Numbered from the stretch's first letter, positions 53,201 to 60,556 are shown. The stretch is 64,000 bases of DNA from Halorubellus salinus (GCF_020567525.1 NZ_JAJCVI010000001.1:1-64000), one strand, 5' to 3'. Notes: generated by a model from the letters alone, not told the origin. A program made the numbers and translations.

Positions 53201-53813
53201 CATCCTCAGTCGCGAGGACGCGGACGCACTCAGCGACACGGAAGCGCACGAACTCGTGTTCCATCCGGGGCTGTCGACGGCCTCGGAGGTCACCGACGTC
53301 AGCGGCCGTGGGGTGGGGATGGACGTCGTTCGGTCGACGGTCGAAGACCTCGACGGCGAGGTCGAGATCGAGAGCGAACTCGGCGAAGGCACCACGATCC
53401 GACTCGTGCTGCCTGTGTCGGTCGCCATCGACGACGTCCTCTTCGTGGAATGCGGCGACGAGGAGTTCGGTATCCCGACGAAGGTCGTCCGGGACATCGG
53501 CTCCGCCGCAACGGTGGAACAGGACGGCGACCGCGAGGTCGTTCGAACCGACGACGGGGACGAGACCCCGCTCGTACGCCTCGGAGACGCGCTCGGCTCG
53601 CCGGGTAGCGCCCGAGCGGACGGCGGCGGCATGCTCCTGCACGTCCGCGGGGACGTCCGGGACGTGGCGCTGCACTGCGACCGCGTTCAGGGCCAACAGG
53701 AGGTCGTCGTGAAACCGTACGACGACGTCCTCGGGGGTATCCCCGGGCTCTCGGGCGCGACCGTCCTCGGGGAGGGCGAGGTCGTGAACATCCTCGACGT
53801 GAAAACGCTATGA
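50223..53813 (+). CDS. cheA: chemotaxis histidine kinase CheA with giant acidic linker
   Basis: A 1196-residue kinase. P1/HPt domain (1-110) with phosphorylated H44 (RMAHTLKGNAGAMGF); a P2-like region (about 155-240). An acidic linker follows (about 245-806) of Asp/Glu/Ala/Ser/Gly with regularly spaced Phe (GFDDS, DDLDLGG, SFDDV). After that come dimerisation P3 (about 820-880, VDVDQVDRLLNLVEGLVTNR), the HATPase P4 with N box HLVRNAVDHGIESREER (about 932-948) and G boxes DDGRGLDP and GRGVGMDVV, and a CheW-like P5. All catalytic parts are intact. Other archaeal CheA proteins I know are about 650-700 residues, so the extra length is nearly all in the linker. It overlaps cheB by 8 bases; cheC follows 13 bases later. 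Confidence 0.95.
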   Translation: MDEYVRDFVQEGEENVTELNNALLELEREPGDEEAMDRIFRMAHTLKGNAGAMGFEEASDLAHAIEDLLDAVRAGQMDVSADLMDDVFDAVDEFESMLDDVREHGEIRTDPSDTIDRLRAVEAAATGAPGITDPSDDDLDDAVRGLDDLDEPDHTVYHVRLAVVQDESVNNAALVVDALEDAFDLLGTTPPRDVVESDDASGRIDAVFGSAVTPGAIEAALEPVGAVDDWIITDVTTRYDEAEPVEDASTGDGDASADPLPDDPAAEIDEDVAQDMSVDELLGEFDEYDDLDALVEEMDDVSGFDDLGEAGSFDDLDLGEDLAVDDQPANDPLAGDDDLDLGDDFAGDDDLDLGGDDVAGDDDLDLGGDDVVGDDAAVDADDADDPEQVEDAAETFAELKQEVDPVGFDELQDELDELEFDEYSDEEEVGFDELLGDDFEEGDEDFFGDDEMDVGDGDVDDILVDDVTGFDEADADDESVEADADADTVEADADPVEADASTVGADADDEPADASTAADEVAAAGDAPDDAQTADATADVDAPETADATAADSAESAGADDGFDDSATTDDGFDDSATTDDGFEDAPDVGGFDEPTTADAAGDDLDDDGFELGAADPDSDTSFDDVDDPFDGTATPASTDDDLGFDDDVDSDDLGSDFDTNDSFAVDAEDSFDVDTGDGFDTGDGFETDADLDFGADDAPDVDAETDASSTAGPLADVDEADLDSVEVGEFQLDEPGDDAASADSDVQTGDFGTDAGFDDAASSGVDYDGLDAGGFDDAPEDAADVDAPEGEMDPDEARALVDSTLPARGDDSGEGDVQSVRVDVDQVDRLLNLVEGLVTNRVRLRRSVEEDAGAAQLDDDLDELEDITGELQDTVMDIRLVPLKMTANKLPRVVRDVSREQGKAVDFELEGEDVEMDRTILDEISDPLVHLVRNAVDHGIESREEREDLDKPDTGTVSLEARRARDRVVVEVSDDGRGLDPDVLRDEAVEEGILSREDADALSDTEAHELVFHPGLSTASEVTDVSGRGVGMDVVRSTVEDLDGEVEIESELGEGTTIRLVLPVSVAIDDVLFVECGDEEFGIPTKVVRDIGSAATVEQDGDREVVRTDDGDETPLVRLGDALGSPGSARADGGGMLLHVRGDVRDVALHCDRVQGQQEVVVKPYDDVLGGIPGLSGATVLGEGEVVNILDVKTL
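51229..51336 (+). repeat. in-frame DDLDLGGDD repeats in the cheA linker
   Basis: Three near-identical units built on GACGACGACCTCGACCTCGG, each about 42-48 bases, encoding GDDDLDLGDDFA, GDDDLDLGGDDVA and GDDDLDLGGDDVV. Together with the 30-bp repeat this indicates growth of the linker by slippage. Confidence 0.8.
51901..51973 (+). repeat. perfect 30-bp tandem repeat in the cheA linker
   Basis: Two exact copies (51901-51930, 51931-51960) and a partial third of the unit starting ACGACGGGTTCGACGATTCG and ending GCGACCACGG, encoding DDGFDDSATT. Exact identity indicates a recent expansion. Confidence 0.9.
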
Positions 53814-53826
53814 GAGCAAACAAACC

Positions 53827-54432
53827 ATGAGCTTGATGGTCGACATCCGGAAGCTTAGCTTCATCAACGAAATGGCAAAGGTGGGGACGAACGGCGTCGC
53901 CGAGAACATGAGTAAACTCACGGGCGAGAACGCCCAGATGGAGGTGACGAAGACGAACTTCATCGACGTGAAGGACATCAAGTCCCAGCTCGACGACGGG
54001 AAGCGCGTCGGCGTCCGCGTGCGGCTGATGGAGCCGCCGCACGGGCACGTCCTCATCCTCTTCCCGGAATCGTCCGCGAAGAAGGTGACCGCGCTCATGT
54101 TGTCCGATATGGTGGACGACATGGGTGACGTGTCCGGCGAGATGGCTCGGTCGGCAGTCGAGGAACTCGGGAACATGATGGCGAGCGGGTTCATCGACGG
54201 CTGGGCGGACGTCCTCGGTCGCACCATCGACATCGCGACACCCCAGCTCGTGTACGCGCCAGCGGGCGACATCGTCGAACGGACCGCGGGACTGGGCGGC
54301 GAAGACCTCGCGCTGTTCTTCGACTCGAACCTGACCGTCCCGAGTTACGACATCGCCGCCGAGATCTACGCGTTCCCCGACCTCGAGGAGTTCGTGGAGA
54401 TGGTCAACGCGATCGAGGCACGGCCCCAATGA
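53827..54432 (+). CDS. cheC: CheC family CheY-P phosphatase-like protein
   Basis: A 201-residue CheC domain protein. The two phosphatase-type helices are recognisable: SFINEMAKVGTNGVAENMSK near the N-terminus and RSAVEELGNMMASGFIDGWA (about 115-134), each with the Glu...Asn pair used by CheC/CheX/FliY to dephosphorylate CheY-P. CheC also binds CheD. It starts 13 bases after cheA, and its stop overlaps the next start (ATGA). Confidence 0.92.
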   Translation: MSLMVDIRKLSFINEMAKVGTNGVAENMSKLTGENAQMEVTKTNFIDVKDIKSQLDDGKRVGVRVRLMEPPHGHVLILFPESSAKKVTALMLSDMVDDMGDVSGEMARSAVEELGNMMASGFIDGWADVLGRTIDIATPQLVYAPAGDIVERTAGLGGEDLALFFDSNLTVPSYDIAAEIYAFPDLEEFVEMVNAIEARPQ

Positions 54433-55670
54433 AACTGGACATCAAGGCACTCGGGACGTTCTACGAGATGGCGCGCGAAGGCGCCGGCCTCGCCGCAGGC
54501 CGCCTCACGCGGATGACTGGCGTCGAGACGCGAGTCGGCGTCACGAAACTGAACTTCATGCGGGGCTCGGAGATCCAGAAGGAGTTCGGCGACGGCACCG
54601 ACAAGGTCGGCGTCCGCGTCGAACTGTCCGGCGGCATCGACGGGCACTCCGTCATCGTCTTCGACCGCGAAAGCGCGCTGCGCGTCGTCTCCACGCTCCT
54701 GGACGAAGCCGGCGACGATTTCGACGACATGAGTCGAAGTGCCGTCACCGAGGTCGGTCAGATAATGAACGCGGGGTTCATCGACGGCTGGGCGGACGTC
54801 CTCGAGACCGGTATCGACGTGGAGACGCCCGAGTTCGTCGAAGGCCGGACCGCGATGGACTTCATCGGCGACCTCGAGGAAGCGCCGGACGCCGACGACT
54901 TCGCGCTCCTCTTCCAGAGCAAGATCGAGGCGGTCGACACGGAGATCGAGTTCCGGCACTACCTGTTCCCCGAGCGCGAGTCGATGGCGGCCGTCCTCGA
55001 CCGGCACCGCGACCCGAACTCGATCGGGATCGAGTACGACAAGCTCGCCGGGTTCGACGAGATGGCGAAACAGGGCGCGAAGGAGGTGGCGTCGAACATC
55101 ACGACGCTCACGGGCATCGAGACCGAGGTCGAGGTCCGGAAGCTGAACTTCGCGAGTCTCGAAGCCATCCCCGAGGAGATCGACGACGAGATGCTCGTCG
55201 GCGTCGCGCACGAACTCGACGGGAACCCCTCCGGGTACCTGTTGTTCCTGTTCGACGAAGGGAGCGCTCGCGAGGTCGTCGAAGCGACCGTGCCGAGTCC
55301 ACCGGACGACGAGTTCGGTGACCTCGGCGTCAGCGCGATCAAGGAACTCGGGAACATCATGGCGAGCGGGTTCATCGACGGGTGGGCGAACGTCCTCGGG
55401 ACGACCATCGACCACTCGCCGCCGGAGTACATCCACGACTACGGTGCGGCGGTCATCGACCCGGTCGTCATCCAGCTCGGCGAAGATCAGGAGTTCGCGT
55501 TCGTGTTCGACACCGTGATGCGCGCGAACGACCGCGAGTTCGACTGCTCGATCTACGCCATCCCGAACCAGGACGACCTGGAACGTGCGCTGAACGAACT
55601 CGACGTGGAGAAGGTCGCCGACGCGGAGACGAAAGCTGACGTCTCCATCGACGAACTGGAGAACGCATGA
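54429..55670 (+). CDS. double-domain CheC protein
   Basis: A 413-residue protein made of two CheC domains in tandem. Domain 1 (1-200) has SRSAVTEVGQIMNAGFIDGW; domain 2 (about 203-395) has VSAIKELGNIMASGFIDGWA. Each is preceded by a matching first helix (TFYEMAREGAGLAAGRL and GFDEMAKQGAKEVASNI). Domain 2 keeps the Glu and Asn of the active motif; in domain 1 the second helix reads EVGQIMN, so the Asn equivalent is Gln, suggesting one weak or inactive site. The neighbouring single-domain cheC suggests a gene duplication followed by fusion. Probably a CheY-P phosphatase and CheD partner. Confidence 0.9.
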   Translation: MKLDIKALGTFYEMAREGAGLAAGRLTRMTGVETRVGVTKLNFMRGSEIQKEFGDGTDKVGVRVELSGGIDGHSVIVFDRESALRVVSTLLDEAGDDFDDMSRSAVTEVGQIMNAGFIDGWADVLETGIDVETPEFVEGRTAMDFIGDLEEAPDADDFALLFQSKIEAVDTEIEFRHYLFPERESMAAVLDRHRDPNSIGIEYDKLAGFDEMAKQGAKEVASNITTLTGIETEVEVRKLNFASLEAIPEEIDDEMLVGVAHELDGNPSGYLLFLFDEGSAREVVEATVPSPPDDEFGDLGVSAIKELGNIMASGFIDGWANVLGTTIDHSPPEYIHDYGAAVIDPVVIQLGEDQEFAFVFDTVMRANDREFDCSIYAIPNQDDLERALNELDVEKVADAETKADVSIDELENA

Positions 55671-55683
55671 CGATGGAGGACGC

Positions 55684-56205
55684 ATGAAGACGTACGGGAG
55701 CGAACCAGGGGCACCGGAACCGGTACAGGTCGGCATCTCGGAGTTCGTCGTCCGCGGCAGGGACGCCGAGGACACGCTGAAATCGTACGGGCTCGGGTCG
55801 TGTCTCGCGGTCGCGCTCTGGGACCCGGACTCGGGAATCGGCGGGCTCGCGCACGTGATGCTGCCCGACGGCGACGCCGCGGACGGCGCGGACGAGAAGC
55901 CCGGGAAGTACGCGGACACCGCGATCCGCGCGATGCTCCGGCGGATGGTGGAGAATGGCGCGGCGTACACGAGCGTCGAAGCGAAGATCGCGGGCGGGAG
56001 CGACATGTTCGAGTTCGAGTCCTTCGGTGACGGCGTCGGCGATCGCAACACCGCTGCCGCGAAGGACGAACTCGGGAAGCTCGGCGTCCCCATCATCGCC
56101 GAGGACACGGGCGGGCAGCGTGGTCGCACGGTCGAGTTCGACACGAGCACCGGCACGCTCACCGTTCGGACCGCCGACGGCGATCACGGAGTGGTCGAGC
56201 TGTGA
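55684..56205 (+). CDS. cheD: chemotaxis deamidase CheD
   Basis: A 173-residue receptor glutamine deamidase. Catalytic C40 is in LGSCLAVALWDP and H57 in GGLAHVMLPDG, followed by YADTAIRAMLRRMVENGA, KIAGGSDMF and RNTAAAKDELGKLGVPIIAE, all family signatures. It deamidates glutamines on transducers and interacts with CheC. The start is 13 bases after the double CheC gene. The stop overlaps the GTG start of cheR. Confidence 0.95.
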   Translation: MKTYGSEPGAPEPVQVGISEFVVRGRDAEDTLKSYGLGSCLAVALWDPDSGIGGLAHVMLPDGDAADGADEKPGKYADTAIRAMLRRMVENGAAYTSVEAKIAGGSDMFEFESFGDGVGDRNTAAAKDELGKLGVPIIAEDTGGQRGRTVEFDTSTGTLTVRTADGDHGVVEL

Positions 56206-57005
56206 GCGGTGACGTCGCCTACGAGCAAGTCACCACGTACGTCGAGGACGAGATCGGGTTCGCGACGAGTCACTACAACGACAGCTACCTGAAGCGACGC
56301 CTCTCCAGTCGGATGCGTCGAACGGACGTCTCGGGGTACGAGGAGTACTTCGAGTTCCTGAAGGACAACGACGAGGAGGCACAGGCGCTGTTGGACTCGT
56401 TCTCGATAAACGTCACGGGGTTCTTCCGGAATCCGGACGTCTGGGAGGGCATCCGTGGCGTCCTCCGGGACCTCTCGGAGCACAACGACCACGTCCACGT
56501 CTGGTCGGCGGCGTGCGCGGACGGTCGGGAACCGTACTCGCTCGCGATGCTCGCCATCGACGACCCGCGCGTCGACGAGGAGAAGTTCCGCATCTACGGG
56601 ACGGACATCAACGAGGAGTCCCTGCAGACCGCGCAGTACGGCGAGTACAGCAGTTCGCGGACCGTCGACATCGAGGAACAGCTGTCGTTCCTCTCGAACT
56701 TCCATGCGTACGTCGACCGTGACGGTGACTCGTTCCGGATGACCGAGCGCGTGCGTCGGAAGGTGACGTTCGCGAAGCACGACCTCATCAACGGCGAGGC
56801 CAAGAGCGGCTTCGACCTCGTCGTCTGCCGGAACCTCTTCATCTACATCGACAACGAGTACAAGCAACCGATCCTGCGGACCATCGCGCAGTCGCTGAAG
56901 CCCGGTGGGTATCTCGTCATCGGGAAGGCGGAGACGATTCCGCCACAGCTCAAGTCGGCCTTCGAGGTTCTCGACGGTCGACTCCGCATCTACCGTCGCG
57001 ACTAA
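56202..57005 (+). CDS. cheR: chemotaxis protein methyltransferase CheR
   Basis: A 267-residue SAM-dependent methyltransferase. The N-terminal helical domain has YLKRRLSSRMRRTDVSGYEE; SINVTGFFRNPDVWE is the family signature. The catalytic domain has VWSAACADGREPYSLAML (SAM site, about 97-114), IYGTDINEESLQTA and DLVVCRNLFIYIDNEYK. It methylates glutamates of transducers, opposing CheB. The GTG start at 56202 overlaps the cheD stop. Last gene of the che run; the strand switches after it. Confidence 0.95.
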   Translation: MSGDVAYEQVTTYVEDEIGFATSHYNDSYLKRRLSSRMRRTDVSGYEEYFEFLKDNDEEAQALLDSFSINVTGFFRNPDVWEGIRGVLRDLSEHNDHVHVWSAACADGREPYSLAMLAIDDPRVDEEKFRIYGTDINEESLQTAQYGEYSSSRTVDIEEQLSFLSNFHAYVDRDGDSFRMTERVRRKVTFAKHDLINGEAKSGFDLVVCRNLFIYIDNEYKQPILRTIAQSLKPGGYLVIGKAETIPPQLKSAFEVLDGRLRIYRRD

Positions 57006-57120
57006 CGACCAGAACAACGCTATCGTGTCGGCACACGAACCAATTTTTTCCGTGTGTTGGTTGGATAACATCAACGGACGGCGAGCGCGGTGTCGAGCGA
57101 GCGCTCGGAGCGCCGCGACT

Positions 57121-57261
57121 TCAGGCGACCTTCCGCTTGAGTTTCTTCTTCACGACGCGCTTCCCGACGAACGCGAGCACGCCAGCAGCGACGAGGCCCT
57201 TCCAGCCGTACTTGTCCTTCCCCTTCTTCGCGGCCTTGCGAACGAGTTTACTACCGAACAT
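57121..57261 (-). CDS. small basic membrane-spanning protein
   Basis: A 46-residue protein: MFGSKLVRKAAKKGKDKYGW, one hydrophobic helix (KGLVAAGVLAFVGKR, about 21-35), then VVKKKLKRKVA. The net charge is strongly positive, unlike nearly all haloarchaeal cytosolic proteins. The start is the ATG at 57261; sequence upstream in the same frame is not protein-like. Small proteins of this shape occur in haloarchaea, but I know no function. The position between cheR and tRNA-Ala is uninformative. Confidence 0.65.
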   Translation of the reverse strand: MFGSKLVRKAAKKGKDKYGWKGLVAAGVLAFVGKRVVKKKLKRKVA

Positions 57262-57642
57262 ACACGACACGACGAGCAAGACCCACGAGAACGTCGGGGC
57301 AAAACAGTTCGGGTGCAGGCTGCAAGCCCGCCCGCCTTTCCACATCCACGCGACCAACGACTCGCTGCGCTCGTCGGTTGGCGCCGCGAAAATGTGAGTG
57401 GACTTGTCGGGATCCTCGCGAGCGAGCGTAGCGAGCGAATGGGGATACGACAAGCCCACGACTCCGTGAACGTAGTGAACGGAGGAAGTGGACTTGTCGG
57501 GATTTGAACCCGAAACCAGACCTGCTCGCTCGCTTCACTCGCTGTGCGCGACTGGTATGGCTTCAAATCCCGTCTGCGACGGTCAATTCTGACGACTCCG
57601 ACGACTCGCTACGCTCGACGATTGGAGTCGTCAGAATGTGAG
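57262..57642. repeat. gene-free zone with tRNA-Ala 3' fragments and hairpins
   Basis: No ORF of quality. Three copies of the tRNA-Ala 3' region occur, reading plus-strand GTGGACTTGTCGGGAT: 57391-57413 (truncated), 57486-57513 (through GAACCCGA) and the tRNA itself at 57635-57667. Copies one and three also share about 45 bases of upstream flank. Inverted repeats: CGGGATTTGAA (57498-57508) with TTCAAATCCCG (57562-57572), inner arms ACCAG/CTGGT, and a perfect 14-bp pair ATTCTGACGACTCC (57586-57599) with GGAGTCGTCAGAAT (57624-57637). Typical haloarchaeal GCGAGCGAGC strings lie between. Confidence 0.8.
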
Positions 57643-57714
57643 TGGACTTGTCGGGATTTGAACCCGAGGCCTTCCCCGTGCCAGGGGGATGATCTACCGC
57701 TGATCTACAAGCCC
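57643..57714 (-). tRNA. tRNA-Ala (anticodon GGC)
   Basis: A 72-nt cloverleaf. The acceptor GGGCTTG pairs with CAAGTCC and includes the G3-U70 pair that marks alanine tRNAs; the D stem is GATC/GATC. The anticodon stem TCCCC/GGGGA has loop CTGGCAC with anticodon GGC. The T arm is TCGGG-TTCAAAT-CCCGA, and the discriminator is A. It decodes GCC and GCU. A TTTATC element (57748-57753 on the minus strand) about 35 bases upstream can serve as its TATA box. Confidence 0.96.
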
Positions 57715-57990
57715 GCGTTCGCAAGACTACTTTGTCCGTGGGTGATTGATAAACCCCTCGAATCGCGTCGCTGTCGTGGGAGGGTTTGGCGTGGGTTGGT
57801 GATGTGTTTGGAAACCCTTTTGAGCGCGCTCGCCGGAGGTATTGGCGGGAACGGCACGGTCGCAAATCTGACTCGCTGCCCGCTTGGGTGGCTTGGGATT
57901 GCGATAGTGCGTCCCGACCGCGAGCCCTGCGCGCAGCGTGGGGTGGCGGTCGGGTGACTATCTGCGCCGCTGCGGTTCCTATCCTCAACA

Positions 57991-58464
57991 ATGGCACGAA
58001 TGCACACGCGCCGTCGAGGCTCGTCCGGTTCGGACAAGCCTGCGGCGGACGAACCGCCGGAGTGGAGCGACGTCGACGCGGACGCTGTCGAAGACCGCGT
58101 CGTCGAACTGAAAGAACAGGGTTACGACCCGTCCCAGATCGGGATGAAGCTGCGCGACGAGGGCGTTCAGGGCACGCCGGTGCCGGACGTCAAGCTCGCG
58201 ACCGGAAAGAAGGTCACGGAGATCCTCGAGGAGCACGATGCGACGGACGAGCTCCCGGAGGACCTCCGGAACCTCATGGAGCGCGCCGTGCGTCTCCGCG
58301 ATCACATGGAGGAGCATCCGCTGGACGCGTCGAACAAGCGCGCGCTCCAGAACGCGGAGTCGAAGGTGCGCCGTCTCGTCTCGTACTACCGTGGTGACGT
58401 CCTCGACGAGGACTTCACGTACGAGCACGAGGAAGTGAAGGAACTCCTCGGGTACGACGACTAA
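57991..58464 (+). CDS. rps15: 30S ribosomal protein S15
   Basis: A 157-residue archaeal/eukaryotic-type S15 (eukaryotic S13 equivalent). The N-terminal MARMHTRRRGSSGSDKP is followed by a domain with VVELKEQGYDPSQIGMKLRD and the S15 core helices (LPEDLRNLMERAVRLRDHME, ASNKRALQNAESKVRRLVSY). It binds the 16S rRNA three-way junction h20/21/22 in the platform. First gene of the conserved rps15 / RecJ-like / pcc1 / rps3ae run. GACTATCTG about 30 bases upstream may be its TATA box. Confidence 0.97.
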   Translation: MARMHTRRRGSSGSDKPAADEPPEWSDVDADAVEDRVVELKEQGYDPSQIGMKLRDEGVQGTPVPDVKLATGKKVTEILEEHDATDELPEDLRNLMERAVRLRDHMEEHPLDASNKRALQNAESKVRRLVSYYRGDVLDEDFTYEHEEVKELLGYDD

Positions 58465-58470
58465 CGTCAG

Positions 58471-59667
58471 ATGTCGCAGTCAGGTCGCAGTGGTACCGAC
58501 GGCGGGCTCGACGCGGCGAGCGTCGCGACCGAGGTAGCCGATGCGCCGTTCGTGCGCGTCGTCGCTCGCGCGAGCGGCGATGCGGTGGCGGCTGCCGGGT
58601 TGCTCGGTCGCGTGCTCGCTTCGCGCGGAACGCCGTTCCAGGTGAGCGTCGGTCGCACTATCGAGGACCGGACGCGTCGCGTCGAGGACGCCTCGGCGGG
58701 CGACGTCACCGTGGTCGTCGGTGATTCGCGCGCGAGCGACGCCGTGCATCTGGACCCCGTGGACGAGCCGGCGAGCGTCGCGGCGTGGCGGCTCGCTGGC
58801 GAGCTCGGCGCGACCGCGGACTCGGTGCTGGCGCTCGTCGGCGTCGCCGCGGCTGGCGTGACACCGGGTGCTGGCTCGAGCGCACGACTCGTGGAGTCCG
58901 CGGAGGCCGGGGGGCGGCTCGACCGTCGTCCCGGCGTCGCGGGGCCCGTCGACGACGTCGTCGACGCGCTCGCGCACTCGACGCTCGTGCACGCGTCGTT
59001 CTCGGGCGACGAGGACGCGGCGCGGAACGCGCTCGGTGCGTTGTCCGTGGACGCGGACGTCCTCGCGGGCGACGTGGACCTGTCCGACGACGACCGTCGA
59101 CGGGTCGCGTCGTTCGTCGCCATCGCTGCGACCGGTGCCGCGGAGGCGCCGGCGCGCTCGGGCGACGCCGTCGAGCGTGCACTCCGTCCGTACGTGCTCG
59201 CCGACGCGGACGCGCCGTTCGCGACCGTCGCCGGGTACGCGGACGTGCTCGCGGTGCTCGCGGAGAGCGCGCCGGGCACGGGCGTCGCGGTGGCGCTCGG
59301 GCACGACGTCCGCGAGAGCGCGCTGTCGGCGTGGCGCGAGGGCGCGACGGCCGCCCACGAGGCGGTCGGGTCGTGCGAGCGCGCTCGCCACGACGGCGTC
59401 GTCGTCGTCCGCGACGTGGACGCGCCGCTCGCGACGACCGCGCGCCTCGTCCGCGACTACCGCTCGCCGGAACCCGCCGTCGCCGCCATCGACCCTGCTG
59501 GTGACGCCGTCGCGGTCGCCGGGACGCCCGACGTGGGCGTCGGCGACGTGCTGGCGCGCGTCACCACGCAGACCGGTGGCGAGCACGACGGTACCGCCGA
59601 CGCTGGCTACGCGACCATCGACTGCGAGACCGACGAGTTCGTCGACTCGCTGAGGGCTGCACTATGA
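58471..59667 (+). CDS. RecJ/GAN-like DHH-superfamily protein lacking the DHH motif
   Basis: A 398-residue Ala/Val/Asp-rich protein in the position held by recJ-like genes in haloarchaeal rps15-pcc1-rps3ae clusters. The N-terminal half has a Rossmann-like pattern (FVRVVARASGDAVAAAGLLG, VTVVVGDSRASDAVHLDP); the C-terminal half resembles a DHHA1-like domain (HDGVVVVRDVDAPLATTARL, ending in GYATIDCETDEFVDSL). The DHH/DHHN catalytic motif and most expected metal ligands are missing, so it is probably not an active nuclease but a structural partner, perhaps of the GINS/MCM replication complex. It starts 6 bases after the rps15 stop; pcc1 starts inside its stop. Confidence 0.75.
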   Translation: MSQSGRSGTDGGLDAASVATEVADAPFVRVVARASGDAVAAAGLLGRVLASRGTPFQVSVGRTIEDRTRRVEDASAGDVTVVVGDSRASDAVHLDPVDEPASVAAWRLAGELGATADSVLALVGVAAAGVTPGAGSSARLVESAEAGGRLDRRPGVAGPVDDVVDALAHSTLVHASFSGDEDAARNALGALSVDADVLAGDVDLSDDDRRRVASFVAIAATGAAEAPARSGDAVERALRPYVLADADAPFATVAGYADVLAVLAESAPGTGVAVALGHDVRESALSAWREGATAAHEAVGSCERARHDGVVVVRDVDAPLATTARLVRDYRSPEPAVAAIDPAGDAVAVAGTPDVGVGDVLARVTTQTGGEHDGTADAGYATIDCETDEFVDSLRAAL

Positions 59668-59900
59668 GAACCGCGACCATCGAGACGACCCACGACGACG
59701 CCGCACTCGTCGCGGCAGCGCTCGCGCCGGACAACACGAGCGAGATGGAGACGACGGTCGAGGACGGCCGCGTCGTGACGTGCATCGAGCGCGAGACGAC
59801 GAGCGGCCTCCAGTCGACCGTCGACGACTACGTCGTGAACGTCGGCGTCGCGGAGCGAATCGTACAGACTGCCAACCACACATCGAATCACAACACATGA
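59664..59900 (+). CDS. pcc1: KEOPS complex subunit Pcc1
   Basis: A 78-residue protein matching the Pcc1/CTAG fold: strand RTATIETTHDD, helix AALVAAALAPDN, then MET-x-VEDGRVVTCIERET with helix LQSTVDDYVVNVGVAERIVQ. Pcc1 dimerises the KEOPS complex that makes the threonylcarbamoyl-adenosine of tRNA position 37. ATGA-type overlaps connect it to the preceding gene and to rps3ae, so all are translationally coupled. Confidence 0.92.
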   Translation: MRTATIETTHDDAALVAAALAPDNTSEMETTVEDGRVVTCIERETTSGLQSTVDDYVVNVGVAERIVQTANHTSNHNT

Positions 59901-60556
59901 GCGAACGATCAGTCTCCCGTAAGAAGGACCAGAAACGCTGGTACACGATTCACGCGCCCGAGCAGTTCGGTCGCGAGGAACTCGGTACCACGCCCGCAGA
60001 CGAACCGGACCAGGTGCTCGGTCGCACCATCGAAACAACGCTCGGCGACCTCAAGCAGGACGCCAGCGAGAACAACACGAAGCTCACGTTCAAGATCAAC
60101 GACGTCGGGAGCGACGCCGCGTACACCGAGTTCGTGTCCCACGAGCTCACGCGAGACTACCTCCGTAGTCTCGTGCGCCGTGGCGCCTCGAAGGTCGAGG
60201 CGTACATCACGGTGCTGTCGACGGACGACTACCGCGTCCAGATCCAGCCCGTGGCGTTCACGACGAAGAAGGCGGACGCGAGCCAGGAGAAGGCCATCCG
60301 CCGGACGATGATCGACCAGGTCGAGGCGGCTGCCGAGGAGCGCACGTTCGAGGCGCTCGTCGACAGCGTCGTCGAGGGCCGGATGTCCTCGGCGATCTAC
60401 AGCGAGGCGAAGACGATCTACCCGCTGCGTCGCGTGGAGATCCAGAAGATGACGCTCGAAGCCCGTCCCGAGGAGGTCGCCGCGGAGGAGGAGACGGCCG
60501 TCGAGGTCGACGAGGACGAGGTCGCGGACGAGATCGAACCGGACGACGAGGAGTAA
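59897..60556 (+). CDS. rps3ae: 30S ribosomal protein S3Ae
   Basis: A 219-residue protein of the archaeal/eukaryotic S3Ae (S1e) family. It begins SERSVSRKKDQKRWYTIHAP and contains the conserved TFKINDVGSDAAYTEFVSHE, LRSLVRRGASKVEAYI and SSAIYSEAKTIYPLRRVEIQ. An acidic C-terminal tail (AAEEETAVEVDEDEVADEIE) follows, a halophilic feature. The start ATG 59897 overlaps the pcc1 stop. Structural component of the small subunit near the mRNA exit region. Confidence 0.96.
   Translation: MSERSVSRKKDQKRWYTIHAPEQFGREELGTTPADEPDQVLGRTIETTLGDLKQDASENNTKLTFKINDVGSDAAYTEFVSHELTRDYLRSLVRRGASKVEAYITVLSTDDYRVQIQPVAFTTKKADASQEKAIRRTMIDQVEAAAEERTFEALVDSVVEGRMSSAIYSEAKTIYPLRRVEIQKMTLEARPEEVAAEEETAVEVDEDEVADEIEPDDEE

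Noticed and set aside
50187-53696. Long minus-strand open frame of over 1100 codons opposite cheA
   Set aside because: It mirrors the acidic cheA codons as Val/Arg/Gly/Asp-rich sequence with no domains; cheA on the plus strand has every kinase motif.
57486-57572. A second tRNA gene on the minus strand
   Set aside because: Only the T arm and 3' acceptor strand match tRNA-Ala. There is no D arm, anticodon arm or complementary 5' acceptor strand, so it is a fragment.
57544-57957. Plus-strand 137-codon frame across tRNA-Ala
   Set aside because: It runs through the antisense of the tRNA and a promoter region and has no recognisable protein features.
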